Below are positions 21,421-48,678 of a stretch of DNA of 64,000 nt, in pieces. Under the pieces are notes generated by a model. The model searched no databases, had not been told where the DNA came from, and was given only the letters and a program-made list of their open reading frames with translations. How positions within the stretch are numbered: position 1 is the first letter of the stretch; each line of letters begins with the position of its first letter. Made by a program: the position numbers and the translations under genes. The DNA is from Corticium candelabrum (taxonomy: Eukaryota > Porifera > Homoscleromorpha > Homosclerophorida > Plakinidae), in the NCBI RefSeq assembly GCF_963422355.1, contig NC_085105.1, positions 1-64,000 of the forward strand, written 5' to 3'.

Positions 21421-22000
21421 CGGATAGAATAATCGGACGTGCGTCAATCGGATGTAATCAGACCGATAAACCGATAGAATAATCGGACAGACGGCACACC
21501 GACTCTGACAGTCCACAAATAATTCTCCCTACCCGGTAATCGAACGATAGATAGATAGAATAATCGGACGGACACCCATCGGATGTAATCAGACCCATAA
21601 ACCGATAGAATCGTCGGACAGACGGCACACTAACTCTGACAGTCCACAAATAATTCTCTTTACCCGGTAATCGGACGATAGATGAATAGAATAATCGGAC
21701 GAACACCCATCGGATGTAATCAGACCCATAAACCGATAGAATCGTCGGACAGACGGTACACCTACTCTGACAGTCCATAAATAATTCTCCTTACCCGTTA
21801 ATCGGACGATAGACGGATAGAATAATCGGACGGACATCTATCGGATGTTAATCAGACCCATAAACCGATAGAATAGTCCAACAGACAATACACCGACTCT
21901 GACAGTCCACAAATAATTTTACCACCCGCCAATCAGACGATAGACGGATAGAATAATAGGACAAACACCTATTAGATCTAACCAGACTACGAACCGGTAG
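21420..22000. repeat. 129-bp derivative of the satellite
   Basis: The 81-bp unit is extended by about 48 bp containing AATAATCGGACGGACA and CATCGGATGTAATCAGACC, repeated about four times. This is a subfamily created by partial duplication of the GATAGA...CGGACAGAC segment. Confidence 0.85.
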
Positions 22001-22320
22001 ACGCCGCACCTCCTGCCCCCCCCCCCCCCCCCCGATCCGTCCACTACTACACGACATAAACCCATTCTTTACCCGCACTTTCCGATCGCCCGGTGGCCGC
22101 TCCAACAGCAACGAATACATAGCATAACAATTCGAAACCCTGACCCTAACATCGCCGAGAACTCGTGCCGACCGCAGAAATCAAAAATTGGGATGACACT
22201 CCCCGTGCAGATGGTTGACCGCTACACCCGACCACGCGATAAAAAGCGTTCGGCCGGACCGTCATAACACGGCTCGCCTCGGACTCCGGCCTCGGCTGCG
22301 TCCGCTTACTCTGACAAGCA
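22000..22320 (+). repeat. Telomere-motif repeat, internal fragment, with poly-C tract
   Basis: Contains an uninterrupted run of about 18 C (about 22016-22034), the GCGATCGCC/CTGACCCTAA spacer segment, and the GC hairpin block (about 22262-22316) shared with the dispersed repeat. A related internal fragment lies at 22795-23080. Confidence 0.7.
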
Positions 22321-23440
22321 GACAGGCGGTCGAATTCTCCGTTCACTCGACAAACAGATAGAAAGCTTGGACAGACGAGACACCCACTCTGATAGTCGAC
22401 AAATAATTTTACTCACCCGCTAATCAAACGATAGACAGATAGAATAATCGGACAAACATCCGTCCGATGTATTCAGACCGATAAACCGATAGAATAAGTG
22501 GACAGACGGTACACCGTCTCTGACAGTCCACGAATAATTTTTCCTATTCGATAATCAGACGATAAACGGATAGAATAATCGGACAGACATCCATTCGATG
22601 TAATCAGACCGATAAACCGATTAAATAATCGCACAGACGGAACACCGTCTCGGACAGTCCACAAATAATTCTCCCACCCGGCAATCAGACGATGGACGGA
22701 TAGAATAATCGGACGGACATCCGTCGGATGTAATCAGACCGATAAACAAATAGAATTATCGGACACACACCCATTAGATCTAACCAGACTACCGACCGGC
22801 AGACGCCGCACCGCCGGTTCCTCGACCCGTCCACTACTACACGACTTAAACCCATTCTTTACCCGCACCTTCCGATCGCCCCATGGCCGCTCCCACCGCA
22901 ACGAATACACAGCATAACCCTTCGAAACCCTGACCCTAAGATCACCATAAACCCGTGCCGACCGCAAAAATCGAAAATCGGGACGACATTTCTCGTACAG
23001 ATGGCTGACCGCTACACCCGACCACGAGATGAGAAAGCGTTCCACCAGACCGTAATAACACGGCTCGCCTATTCTAACAACCGGACGGGCCGTCGAATTC
23101 CCCGTTCACTCGACAAACCGATAGAATAGTCGGACAGACGGTACACCAAAACTGAAAGTCCACAAATATTTCTCCCTACCCAGTAATCGGACGATAGACG
23201 GATAGAACAATCGGACGGACGTCAATCGGATGTAATCAGACCCATAAACCGATAAAATAATCGGACAGACGGCACATAAACTCTGACAGTTTACAAAACA
23301 TTCTCCCTACCCGGTTTTGGACGATAGACGGATAGAATAATCGGACAGACGTCAATCGGATGTAATCAGACTCATAAACCGATAGAATAATCGGACAGAC
23401 ACACAATAGATCCAACCAGACACCCATTAGATCCAACCAA
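22320..23440. repeat. 129-bp satellite derivative with embedded dispersed-repeat fragment
   Basis: Satellite units at about 22360-22790 and 23095-23430 flank a fragment (22795-23080) with CTGACCCTAAGATCACC and GACCACGAGATGAGAAAGC. This shows the dispersed repeat and satellite were amplified together. Confidence 0.8.
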
Positions 23441-23851
23441 CGATGTACAACACGACCCACAAAGAGTCCGTTACACCAAATAAGCAACGATCGATCTGGA
23501 ACCGAGTAAGGCAACGGGACGGTCTGACGCAATACCGGCGCAGACTCCGCCCTCCTAAGGTAACGTACAAATCGACCACAGTCCGATCGAAACGTACGGA
23601 CACGACACGGCCTTGTGAGCTCTACACACGGGAACCACAATATGTGACGTCATCCTCAACGAATACAGACAGAGAAAATCTACTGTCGGGCGCCATACTA
23701 AAAAAATAGGAATCGAGAAGGTCTCCCACGCTAACTCGACTTGCGTCATCTCGAAATCATTCTGGTCGTATCGCGTGCAAATCCACTGGTGGAAAAGGGG
23801 TCGGTCCAGCTGGGGAAACCCTAAGGGCCTAACCCTAACTTTGACTCTAAC
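23440..23851 (+). repeat. Telomere-motif repeat, copy 2
   Basis: Shares the conserved ~400-bp block of copy 1, including TGACGTCA (23645-23652) and GGCGCCATACT, and ends in telomere-like CCCTAAGGGCCTAACCC at about 23817-23851. Confidence 0.85.
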
Positions 23852-24165
23852 CCAATTCGACCTCTTTTTTGTGCCCGACGGTCGAGATTCAAAAACAAAA
23901 ATTCCGTTCCGGCTCTAAACGGAGAGACCGTCGCCGCCATGAGAAACGAGTGCGACACGGTCTTTTTAAGACTTTCTGCGAAACACAAATGCTGCACCGA
24001 ACTCGCTAACCGACACACGACACTGACGATGCTCTCACCAAACACAACAAAAATAACACTCTCTCTATGAATGCCCCAATTTTTCCACGTCACGCCGCAA
24101 AAACGAGCAACGACTTTTCCAAGACATTCATCTTGATGATAAACAAACCTATATCGAAAGATCAT
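23852..24165 (+). repeat. ~300-bp dispersed block, copy B
   Basis: A near-duplicate of 16457-16757, in the same position relative to the telomere-like terminus. Confidence 0.85.
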
Positions 24166-24379
24166 AAAATACACACAAGCACTCTAATTTAAGTCTATAT
24201 AATTTTATTTAATTCCACCAAAATTTAAACCAAAATGTAGACCAAAATCTAGACTAAATGGTCGACATCTCTCAAATTGGAACAAAATGTTTGGCACTTA
24301 ATACAAAAAATATTCTCAATATTATTTACAAAACACACATACACACACACACTAACACATACACAAAAACAAGAAGACA

Positions 24380-24808
24380 CGAAAACACAATGTAAAACAC
24401 GATGTACAACATAACCCACAAAGGTTCTGTTACACAAAAGAAGCAACGATCTGGAACCAAAAAAACAACGGGACGGTCTGACGCGAAAACGGCGCAGACT
24501 CCGAAGTCCTAAAATAACGTACGGATCGACCACAGTCCGATCGAAACGTACGGACACGACACGGCATTATGAGCCCGACACACTGGAACCAGTATATGTG
24601 ACGTTATTTTCAACGGAAGCAAACAGAGTGAATCAACCGTCGGGCACAATACTAAAAAAATCGAGAGGTCTCCCACGCTAACGCGACTTGTGTCATCTCG
24701 AAGGCATTCTGGTCGTATCGCGTGCAAATCCACTGGTGAGGAAGGGGTCGGTCCGGCTTGGGTAACCCTAAGGGCGTAACCCTAACTCTGACTCTAACCC
24801 TAACACTC
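24380..24808 (+). repeat. Telomere-motif repeat, copy 3
   Basis: The same 400-bp block. The CRE-like site here reads TGACGTTA (24599-24606). It ends in telomere-like repeats at 24762-24808. It is preceded by a CA-rich tract (24335-24370). Confidence 0.85.
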
Positions 24809-25490
24809 ACTAGATCCAACCAGACTATAGACCGGCAGACGCCGCACCGCCGGTCTTTCGATCCGTCCGCCATTACACGACATAAACCCATAAACTCATT
24901 CTTAACTCGCACCTTCAAAACCCTGACCTTAAGATCGCCGAGAACTTGTGCCGATTGCAGAAATCGAAAATCGGGACGACACTACCCGTGCAGATGGGTG
25001 ACCGCTACACCCGACCACGAGATGAGGAAGCGTTCCACCAGACCGTTACAACTCGGCTGCGCTCGCTTATTCTAACAACCAGACGGGCCGTCGAATTCTT
25101 CGTTTACTCGACACAACCGATAGAATGGTCGGACAGACGATACACCAACTCTGACATTCCACAAATAAATTCCCTTACCCGGCAATCGGTCGACAGACGG
25201 ACAGAATAATCGGACAGACATCCTTCGGATGTAATCAGACCCATAAACCGATAAAATGGTCGGACAGACGGTACACCGACTCTGACAGTTTACAAATTAT
25301 TCTCCCACCCGGCAATGAGACGATAGACGAATAGAATAATCGGACGGACATCCATCGGTTGTAATCAGATTGATAAACCGATATAATAATCAGACACACA
25401 TTTATTAGATCCAACAAGATTACAGACCGGCAGACGCCGCACCGCCGGTCTTTCAATATGTCCACTACTACACGACATAAACCCATTCTT
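24809..25490. repeat. Dispersed-repeat spacer and satellite derivative
   Basis: 24810-25085 carries the CCAGACTA-CCGGCAGACGCCGCACCGCCGG segment and the CCTGACCTTAAGATCGCC spacer. 25085-25400 is 129-bp satellite derivative. 25400-25490 repeats the GGCAGACGCCGCACC segment. Confidence 0.75.
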
Positions 25491-25975
25491 TACCTGCATT
25501 TTCCGATCGCCCGATAGACGCTCCCACCGTAACGAATACATAGCATAACCCTTCGAAACCTTGATTCTAAGATCGCCAAGAACCCGCACTAATACACGAC
25601 ACAACCCCACTTTTTATTCTTACCCTAAGATCGCCTAAATAGTCACTCCCACAACGACGAATACATAGTCTAATTTTTCGTAACCCTGACCCTAAGATTG
25701 CCGAGAACTCGCGCTAATACACGACACAAACCCACCGTTTACCCTTATCCTAAGATCGCTTAAATAGTCACTCCCACAACAACAAATACATAGCCTAACT
25801 CTTTGTAACCCTGACCCTAAGATCGCCGAGAACCCGCATTAATACACGAAAGGAGCCCACTCTTTACCCTCACCATAAGATCGCCGAATAGTCGTTCCCA
25901 CGCCGACGAATACATATCTTAACCCTCCTCATCCCTGACCCTAAGATCGCCTAGAACCCGCACTGACCGTAAAAT
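25490..25975. repeat. ~121-bp tandem repeat, about four copies
   Basis: Each copy contains GAATACATAG, CCCTGACCCTAAGATCGCC, GAACCCGC, AATACACGA and a further CCTAAGATCGCC. Copies begin at roughly 25490, 25605, 25728 and 25850. This is a local amplification of the left part of the telomere-motif repeat. Confidence 0.85.
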
Positions 25976-26665
25976 ACCCAAAAATAGGTTGCTTTTCGTG
26001 GAGATAGGTAACGACTACACCCGACCACGCGACAAGAGAGAAGGCCACAAGACGTGTATTGACAGAGCTCGCCTCGGCTTTCCGCCGTCGCTGCGCCCGC
26101 TTTCTTTCACAACACAACACTATAAAACACTAATTACGAATGTTGATTTAACATAGAGATGATTTAATGAATTTACATACTGGCGCACACACACACACAC
26201 ACACACCGACACAAAAACAAGATAAACACGACAGCACAATGTAAAACACGATGTACAACACAACCCACAGAGAGTCCGCTACATCAAAGAAGCAACGATC
26301 TGGTACCGAGAAAGGCAACGGGACGGTCTGACGCAATACCGGCGCAGTCTCCGCGTTCTTAAGGTAACGTACGGATCGACAACAGTTCGATCGAAACGTA
26401 CGGACACGACACGACCCTGTGAGCCCGACACACGAAAACCACAATATGTGACGTCATCTTCAACGGAAGCAGACAGAGAGAATCCACTGTCGGGCGCCAT
26501 ACTAAAAAGATTGGAATCGAGAGGTCTCCCACGCTAACGCGACTTGTGTCATCTCGAAGGCATTCTGGTCGTATCGCGTGCAAATCCACTAGTGAAAAAA
26601 GAGGTCGTTCCGGCTGAGTAAACCTTAATGGCCTAACCCTAACTCTGACTTTAACTCTAACCCTA
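25900..26665 (+). repeat. Telomere-motif repeat, copy 4 (nearly complete)
   Basis: It has the full order seen in copy 1: CCCTGACCCTAAGATCGCC, GC hairpin (26055-26107), CA tract (26186-26212), the 400-bp block with TGACGTCA (26449-26456), and telomere-like terminus (26625-26665). Confidence 0.87.
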
Positions 26666-26667
26666 AC

Positions 26668-28205
26668 ACCGGCTCTGGCAGTCGATAAAAAATCTGCCCT
26701 AACCGATAGTCAGACGATAGACCGACCGAATAGTTAGACAGACAATAAATAATTTTTCATACCCGATAGTCAGACGATAAACCGACTGAATAGTCAGACA
26801 GACGGGACACCGACTCTATCAGTCGATAAATAATTTTCCCCACTCGTTAGTCAGACGATAAACCGATTGAACAGTTAGACAGACGGAACACCGACTTTGG
26901 CAATCGATAAATAATTTTCCCCCACCCGATAGTCAGACGATAAACCGACTGAACAGTCAGACAGACGGGACACCAACTCTGGCAGTCTATAAATAATTTT
27001 CCTTACCCAATAGTCAGGTGATAAACCAACTGAATAGTAAGACAGACGGGACACCGACTCTGGTTGTCGATAAATAAATTTTTCCTACCCGACAGTCAGA
27101 CGATAAACTGGTCTGAATAGTAAAACAGACGGGACACTGACTCTGGCAGTCGATAAATAATAATTTTTCCTACCCGATAGGCAGACAATAAATCGACCGA
27201 GTGGTTAGACAGACGGGAAACCGGCTCTGGCTGTCGATAAATAATTTTTCTTACTCCATAGTCAGACGACAAACCGACCGAATAGTTAGACAGTCTATAA
27301 ATAATTTTTCCTACTCGATAGGCAGACGATAGACCGACCAAATAGATAGACAGACGGGACACCGACTCTGGCGGTCGATAAATAATTTTCCCTACCCGTT
27401 AGTCAGAGGATAAATCGATTGAATAGTTGGACTGACAATAAATAATTTTCCCTACACGATAGTCGAACGATAAACCGACTGAATAGTTAGACAAACGGGA
27501 CACCGACTCTGGCAGTCGATAAGATAAAATATTTTTTCTACTCGTTAATCAGAGAATAAACCGATTGAATAGTTAGACAGACAATGAATAATTCTCCCTA
27601 CTCGACAGTAAGACGATAAACCGACCGAATGGTTAGACAGACGGGACATTGACTCTGGCAGTCCATAAGATAAAATATTTTTCCCTACCCGTTAGTCAGA
27701 GAATAAACAGAATTGAATAGTTAGACAAACAATGAATAATTCTCTTTACCCGACAGTCAGACGATAAACCGACCGAATAGTTTGACAGACGGGACACCGA
27801 CCCTGGAAGTCGATGGATAATTTTCCCTGCTCGCTGGTCAGAAAATAAACGGACCGAATAGTTGGACAGACGATAAGTGGTTTTTCCTGCTTGATAGGCA
27901 GACGATAGACCAACCGAATAGTTAGACAGACAATAAATAATTTTCCCTACCCGTATGTCGGACGATAGACCGACGAGAATAAGTTAGACGAACGGGACGG
28001 CGACTCTGGCGGTCGATAAATAATTTTCCCTACCCGTCGGTCGGTGGATAAACCGATTGAATAAGTTAGACAGACGGAACACCGAGTCTGGCAGTCGATA
28101 GATAAATAATTTTCTCTACCCGATAGGCGGACGATAAACCGATTGAATAGCTAGACAGACAATAAATAATTTTCCCTACCCGATAGTCGGACGATAAACC
28201 GACTT
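26668..28205. repeat. 81-bp satellite array, block 2
   Basis: The same unit as block 1 (GACACCGACTCTGGCAGTCG followed by ATAAATAATTTTCCCTACCC), in the same orientation and without the 48-bp insertion. It changes abruptly into the TTACGCGCAG array at about 28207. Confidence 0.92.
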
Positions 28206-28206
28206 A

Positions 28207-30590
28207 AACATATTTACGCGCAGTTACGCGCAGTTACATGCATTTACGGACAGTTTGGCATGCAGTTACTCCCAGATGTGCGCATATTTGTGTGCGCTGT
28301 TACGCTCTGATAAGCGGGCACTTATGCGCAGTTATGCATATTTACGCGCAGTTACTGGCAGATACGCGCAGTTTGGCCAGCAGTTACACCCAGATGTGCG
28401 CGCAGTTTGGCGCGCAGTTATGATTAGATGGGCGCACAGTTACGTGCAATTACGCGCAGTTACGGGAAGTTACGCGCAGTAACGCGCAGTGGGGCGCAAT
28501 GTTTCGCCCAGATATGGGCGCAGTTACGGGAAGTTACGCGCAGTAACGCGCAGTAGGACGCAATGTTTCGCCCAGATGTGCGCGCAGTTGGACGCGTAGT
28601 TACGCTTACATGGGCGCACAGTTACGCACAGATACGCGCAGATACGCGCAGTTGGGCGCGCAGTTACGCGCAGTTGAGCGCGCAGTATATCCCAGATGTG
28701 CGAATAGTTCGGTGCGCAGTTGCGCTCTGATGGGCACGCAGTTACGTGCAGTTACGCATAGTTACGCACAGTGACGCGCAGCTGGGCGCGCAAATACACT
28801 TAGGTGTGAGCACATTTTTTGTGCTCAGTTTCGCATTCATAGGAGAGCAGTTATGCGCAGTCAGTTATAGGAACTCTCAGTTACGCGCAATTATGTGCAG
28901 TTGGACTCGCAATTACGCCTGGATGTGCGCGCAGTTGGGCGCGCATTTACGCCCAGATGTGCTTGCAGTTGGCACGCAGTTACGCTCAGATGGCCGTTCA
29001 GTTTCGCGCAATTACCCGTAGTTCAGTTACCAGTAGTTACGCGCAGCAGCGCCCACATGGGCGCGCATTTTGGTGCGCAGTTACGCTTACATGGGCGTGC
29101 AGTTGCGCGCAGTTACGCGCATCTACGCGCAGTAATACGCAGTAGATCGCCTGCACGCAGTTGGGCGTGCAGTTACGCTCAAATGGGCGTGCAGTAAGTT
29201 CCACATGAGCGCGCAGTTTGGTGCGCAGTTACGCTCTGATGGGCGGGCAGTTATGCGCAGTTATGCATAGTTACACACAATTACGAGCAATTACGAGCAG
29301 TTACGCCGCTGTTGAGCGCGCAATTACGCTGAGATGGTCGCACAGTTACGCTCAGTTACGCGCAGTTACGCACAGTAACGCACATTTGGGCGCAGTTGGG
29401 CGCAGTTGGGTGCAGTTGGGCGCAGTTGGGCGCGCAGTTAGTTCCAAATGTGCGCGTAGTTGATCGCGCATTTACCCTCACAGTGGCGCACAGTTACGCA
29501 CAGATGCGCGCAGTTACGCGCAGCTACGCGCAGCTACGCGCAGCTATGCGCAGTTGGCGCGCAGTAACCCCAGACTTGCGCTCAGTTCGGTGCACATTTA
29601 CGCCCAGATTGGCGCGCAGTTAGGCGCAGTTTGCATAGTTGCTCGCAGTTACACGCAGTTACGCGCACTTACGCGCAGTTGAGCGCAGTTGAGCGCAGTT
29701 GAGCGCACAGTTACGCCCACATGTGCGCGCAGTTGGGCGCGCAGTTACCCTCAGTTACGTGCTGTTACGTTCAGTTACGCGCAGTTACGCGCAGTTGTGA
29801 GCAGTTACGTGCAGTTACGCGCAGTTGGGCGTGCAGTTACTTCCAGATGTGCGCACAGTTGTGTGCACAGTTACGCTCTGAAGGGCGGGCAGTTATGCGC
29901 AGTTAAGCATAGTTACTCTCAGTTACGCGCAGTTACGTGCAGTTGGAAGCGCAGTTACGCGCAGTTGGGAGCACAGTTACGCCCAGATGTGCGCACATTT
30001 GTGCGCTTAGTTACGCTTAGATGGGCGCGCAGTTTCGCGCTTTTACACGCTGTTACACGCAGAAACGCGTAGTAGGACGCGAAGTTTTGCTAGATATGCG
30101 CGCAGTTGGGCGCGCAGTTGAGCGCGCAGTTACGCTTAGATGGGCGCGCATTTACGCTCAGAGGGGCGCGCAGTTACGCTCAGATGGGTGCACAGTTACG
30201 CTCAGATGGGTGCGTAGTTACGCGCAGTTACGCTCAGTTACGAGCAGTTGGGAGCGCAGTTATGCGCAGTTGGGAGCGCAGTTACGCGCATTTGGAAGCG
30301 CAGTTACGCGCAGTTGGAAGCACAGTTTCGCCCAGATGTGCCCGCAGTTGAGCGCTCAGTTACGCTCATATGAGCTTGCAGTTACGCGCAGTTATGCGCA
30401 GTTACGCGCAGTTACGCGCAGTTACGCCCAGTTACGCCCAGTTACGAGCATTTAAGCGCAGTTACGAGCAGTAACACGCAGTAACGCGCAGTTACTCGCA
30501 GTAACGCGCAGTAACGTGCAGTAGGGCGCGAAGCTTCGCCCAGAATATGCGTGCAGTTGGGCGCGCAGTTACGCTCAGATGGACGCGCGA
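28207..30590. repeat. TTACGCGCAG minisatellite array
   Basis: About 2.4 kb built from the 10-mer TTACGCGCAG, 12-mers TTGGGCGCGCAG and TTGAGCGCGCAG, and a longer module TTACGCCCAGATGTGCGCGCAG, repeated in higher-order blocks of roughly 130-160 bp. None of the three plus-strand frames of the 10-mer contains a stop, and each reads the same cyclic decapeptide LRAVTRSYAQ, which explains the overlapping 60-144 codon frames. No start context, splice signal or conserved flank supports translation. Confidence 0.93.
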
Positions 30591-32183
30591 TTGATTCTAA
30601 TAGCCTCAACAACGAGGTACATGTACAGTACTGTACGTACTACAATCGCAACAACGTCTACACCGATGTACTGGCAAGCACCTATACTAATTAATATTAA
30701 CACCACGTGCACGTTACTAGAAACAAGCATCCCAATACTTGTTTATTCAGATGACGCCAGAGTCACACTATATAAACCCAACACTTGTGTAGACAGGTTG
30801 TTGAGAAAGGACAGGCAGTCTTATCATCAAACGCCATTTTCGCCCGGAAGTATGACGCGGCTACACGAGACTACCATGAGATATGTCAAGATTACACAAG
30901 CGCTACACTGTACCAGTGAACGCACGCTATACATTCCAAAGTTGTTAACATAGTCGTTTCCGTCGAGTTGGTATTTTTGTCGAGTCGGTATTTTCGTCGA
31001 GTCGGTATTTCGTCGAGTTGGTCGTGCGCTACTTCCAGTGAGACGATTACCATAGCCCTCGCTACGCCTAGGGTTAATTACGTTAAATACATAGTTGATA
31101 TCCGGATATCAATGTCTAGGTTCCAGCCCGTCTCTCCATCCGGCTCTTTCATACCTGCTTGGTTGGTCAGGCAAAACTGTCTGCAGCTGGAAGTGGATAA
31201 GGGGAGGGGCTGCTATCCTAGACTACAAAAAATTGTGTCGCGAGACTAACCAAGATGTTGTATTGCTGGAAAAGCGATCGAAGAAGGCCACAAAACAATA
31301 GAATCTAGAACATCCCAACTATAGCCGCAAGAATGTGTATATATATTTTGTTATTATATAATTAATTAATCTAGGCAGTAGTATGTACAAGTTCTGTGTG
31401 TTTAAATTTGTTGCACTTTGCTTATTTAGGTGTACTGTAATTAATTAATTAATGGCTTCTACTCCAACCGAGCAAGCAAATATTTAAATTTTGATAAACA
31501 TATATTATTTAACACTTATTACGATATAAAATTTATTGATATTAATGCTATTGTAAGCGTGTCAAAAAATTTAACTCCTGCATTCTCCCGCATTTTTTCC
31601 TGCAAACTCACGCATTTTGATTCAGCTAGGTTGGCAGGTCTGTAGATGTCTGTCCGGATGCCATCACGCTAGTGTGCGCTGTGCTCAACCAATTTTTGGG
31701 TCACGTGTAACAAGAAAAAGATCGAGAAATCGTTTTGTCGTTCAACAGCATGTTAACTCAAACTGGTAAATGGATAATTGTGTGCATGAAGGCATGATTT
31801 CAAGTTTGCGTGGGTGTGTCTGCGCGTGCGCGGTAAATCGTGAGTTAGTAATTCGTGCTGTCGGTCCGGAGCAGGCGCTGACAAATTATGCATGAGTCTC
31901 ACTTGTAGCGGAGACTTTTAAATTTTTTCAATGTGAAACCTGTGAGTGCAGCAGTTGCCTTCCGAGGTATTGAATTACGTGACGTCTTTCAACCGAGTGA
32001 CAAGACATGACACCGTAATCAGACGTATCCTCGACATTGTAGCATACTAGACACATTTGATCGGTAACAGCAGCAGCAGTTGCTAGAACAAACCTTCGAG
32101 TATTTATCCGGGACTTAGTTGGGCCAAGCTACTGTACCCGCGACTGTAGTCTCGCGTAGCCAGTGCATGTACGTACCTCTAGA
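30590..32183. other. Boundary interval and CNTROB upstream region
   Basis: A short direct repeat built on GTCGAGTCGGTATTTT lies at 30961-31022 (four units of about 16-17 bp). A 124-codon frame at 30579-30953 overlaps the array edge and has no recognisable domain. 31300-32183 is the presumed promoter and 5' UTR region of CNTROB. I saw no clear TATA box or X-box there. Confidence 0.5.
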
Positions 32184-48477
<16,294 letters not shown>

Positions 48478-48678
48478 CAGCACCTACACAAGACACGGAC
48501 TCTCAATTCATTGTATTATTATTGGCTCTAGAAACCCTCCCAGAGCATTCGTTGACAGGAGAAGTCTGTTGTAGTGTATAAATGTTTCTTACTGTGAAAC
48601 AGTAGGGTTCCTGTAATCTATTACAACTTTATCTAATGACTATTCAAATCAGTTTCTCCTCTGACTCAGACTACCCTA

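Noticed and set aside
24662..24740. 5S rRNA-like segment (GGGAGACC with GTTAGCG upstream on the minus strand of the dispersed repeat)
   Set aside because: Only the short box-C-like string matches. The rest of the 120-nt 5S structure is absent in every copy.
19528..28205. Minus-strand ORFs of 60-134 codons with SVGLSSDYRVG-type repeats
   Set aside because: They are translations of the 81/129-bp satellite. They appear wherever the array is stop-free and lack starts, flanking exons or domains.
19262..28205. CRISPR array
   Set aside because: Units are directly tandem with no unique spacers, the context is eukaryotic, and there are no cas genes.
28238..30455. Overlapping plus-strand ORFs of Arg/Ala/Val/Tyr/Gln repeats
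   Set aside because: Frame-independent reading of a 10-bp repeat. All three frames give the same peptide, so openness carries no evidence of coding.
30579..30953. 124-codon ORF next to the minisatellite
   Set aside because: Its start lies inside the array and it has no domain or splice context.
31600..31830. Short T-rich CGCATTTT repeats upstream of CNTROB as a regulatory array
   Set aside because: Only two or three loosely similar words; not distinguishable from background.
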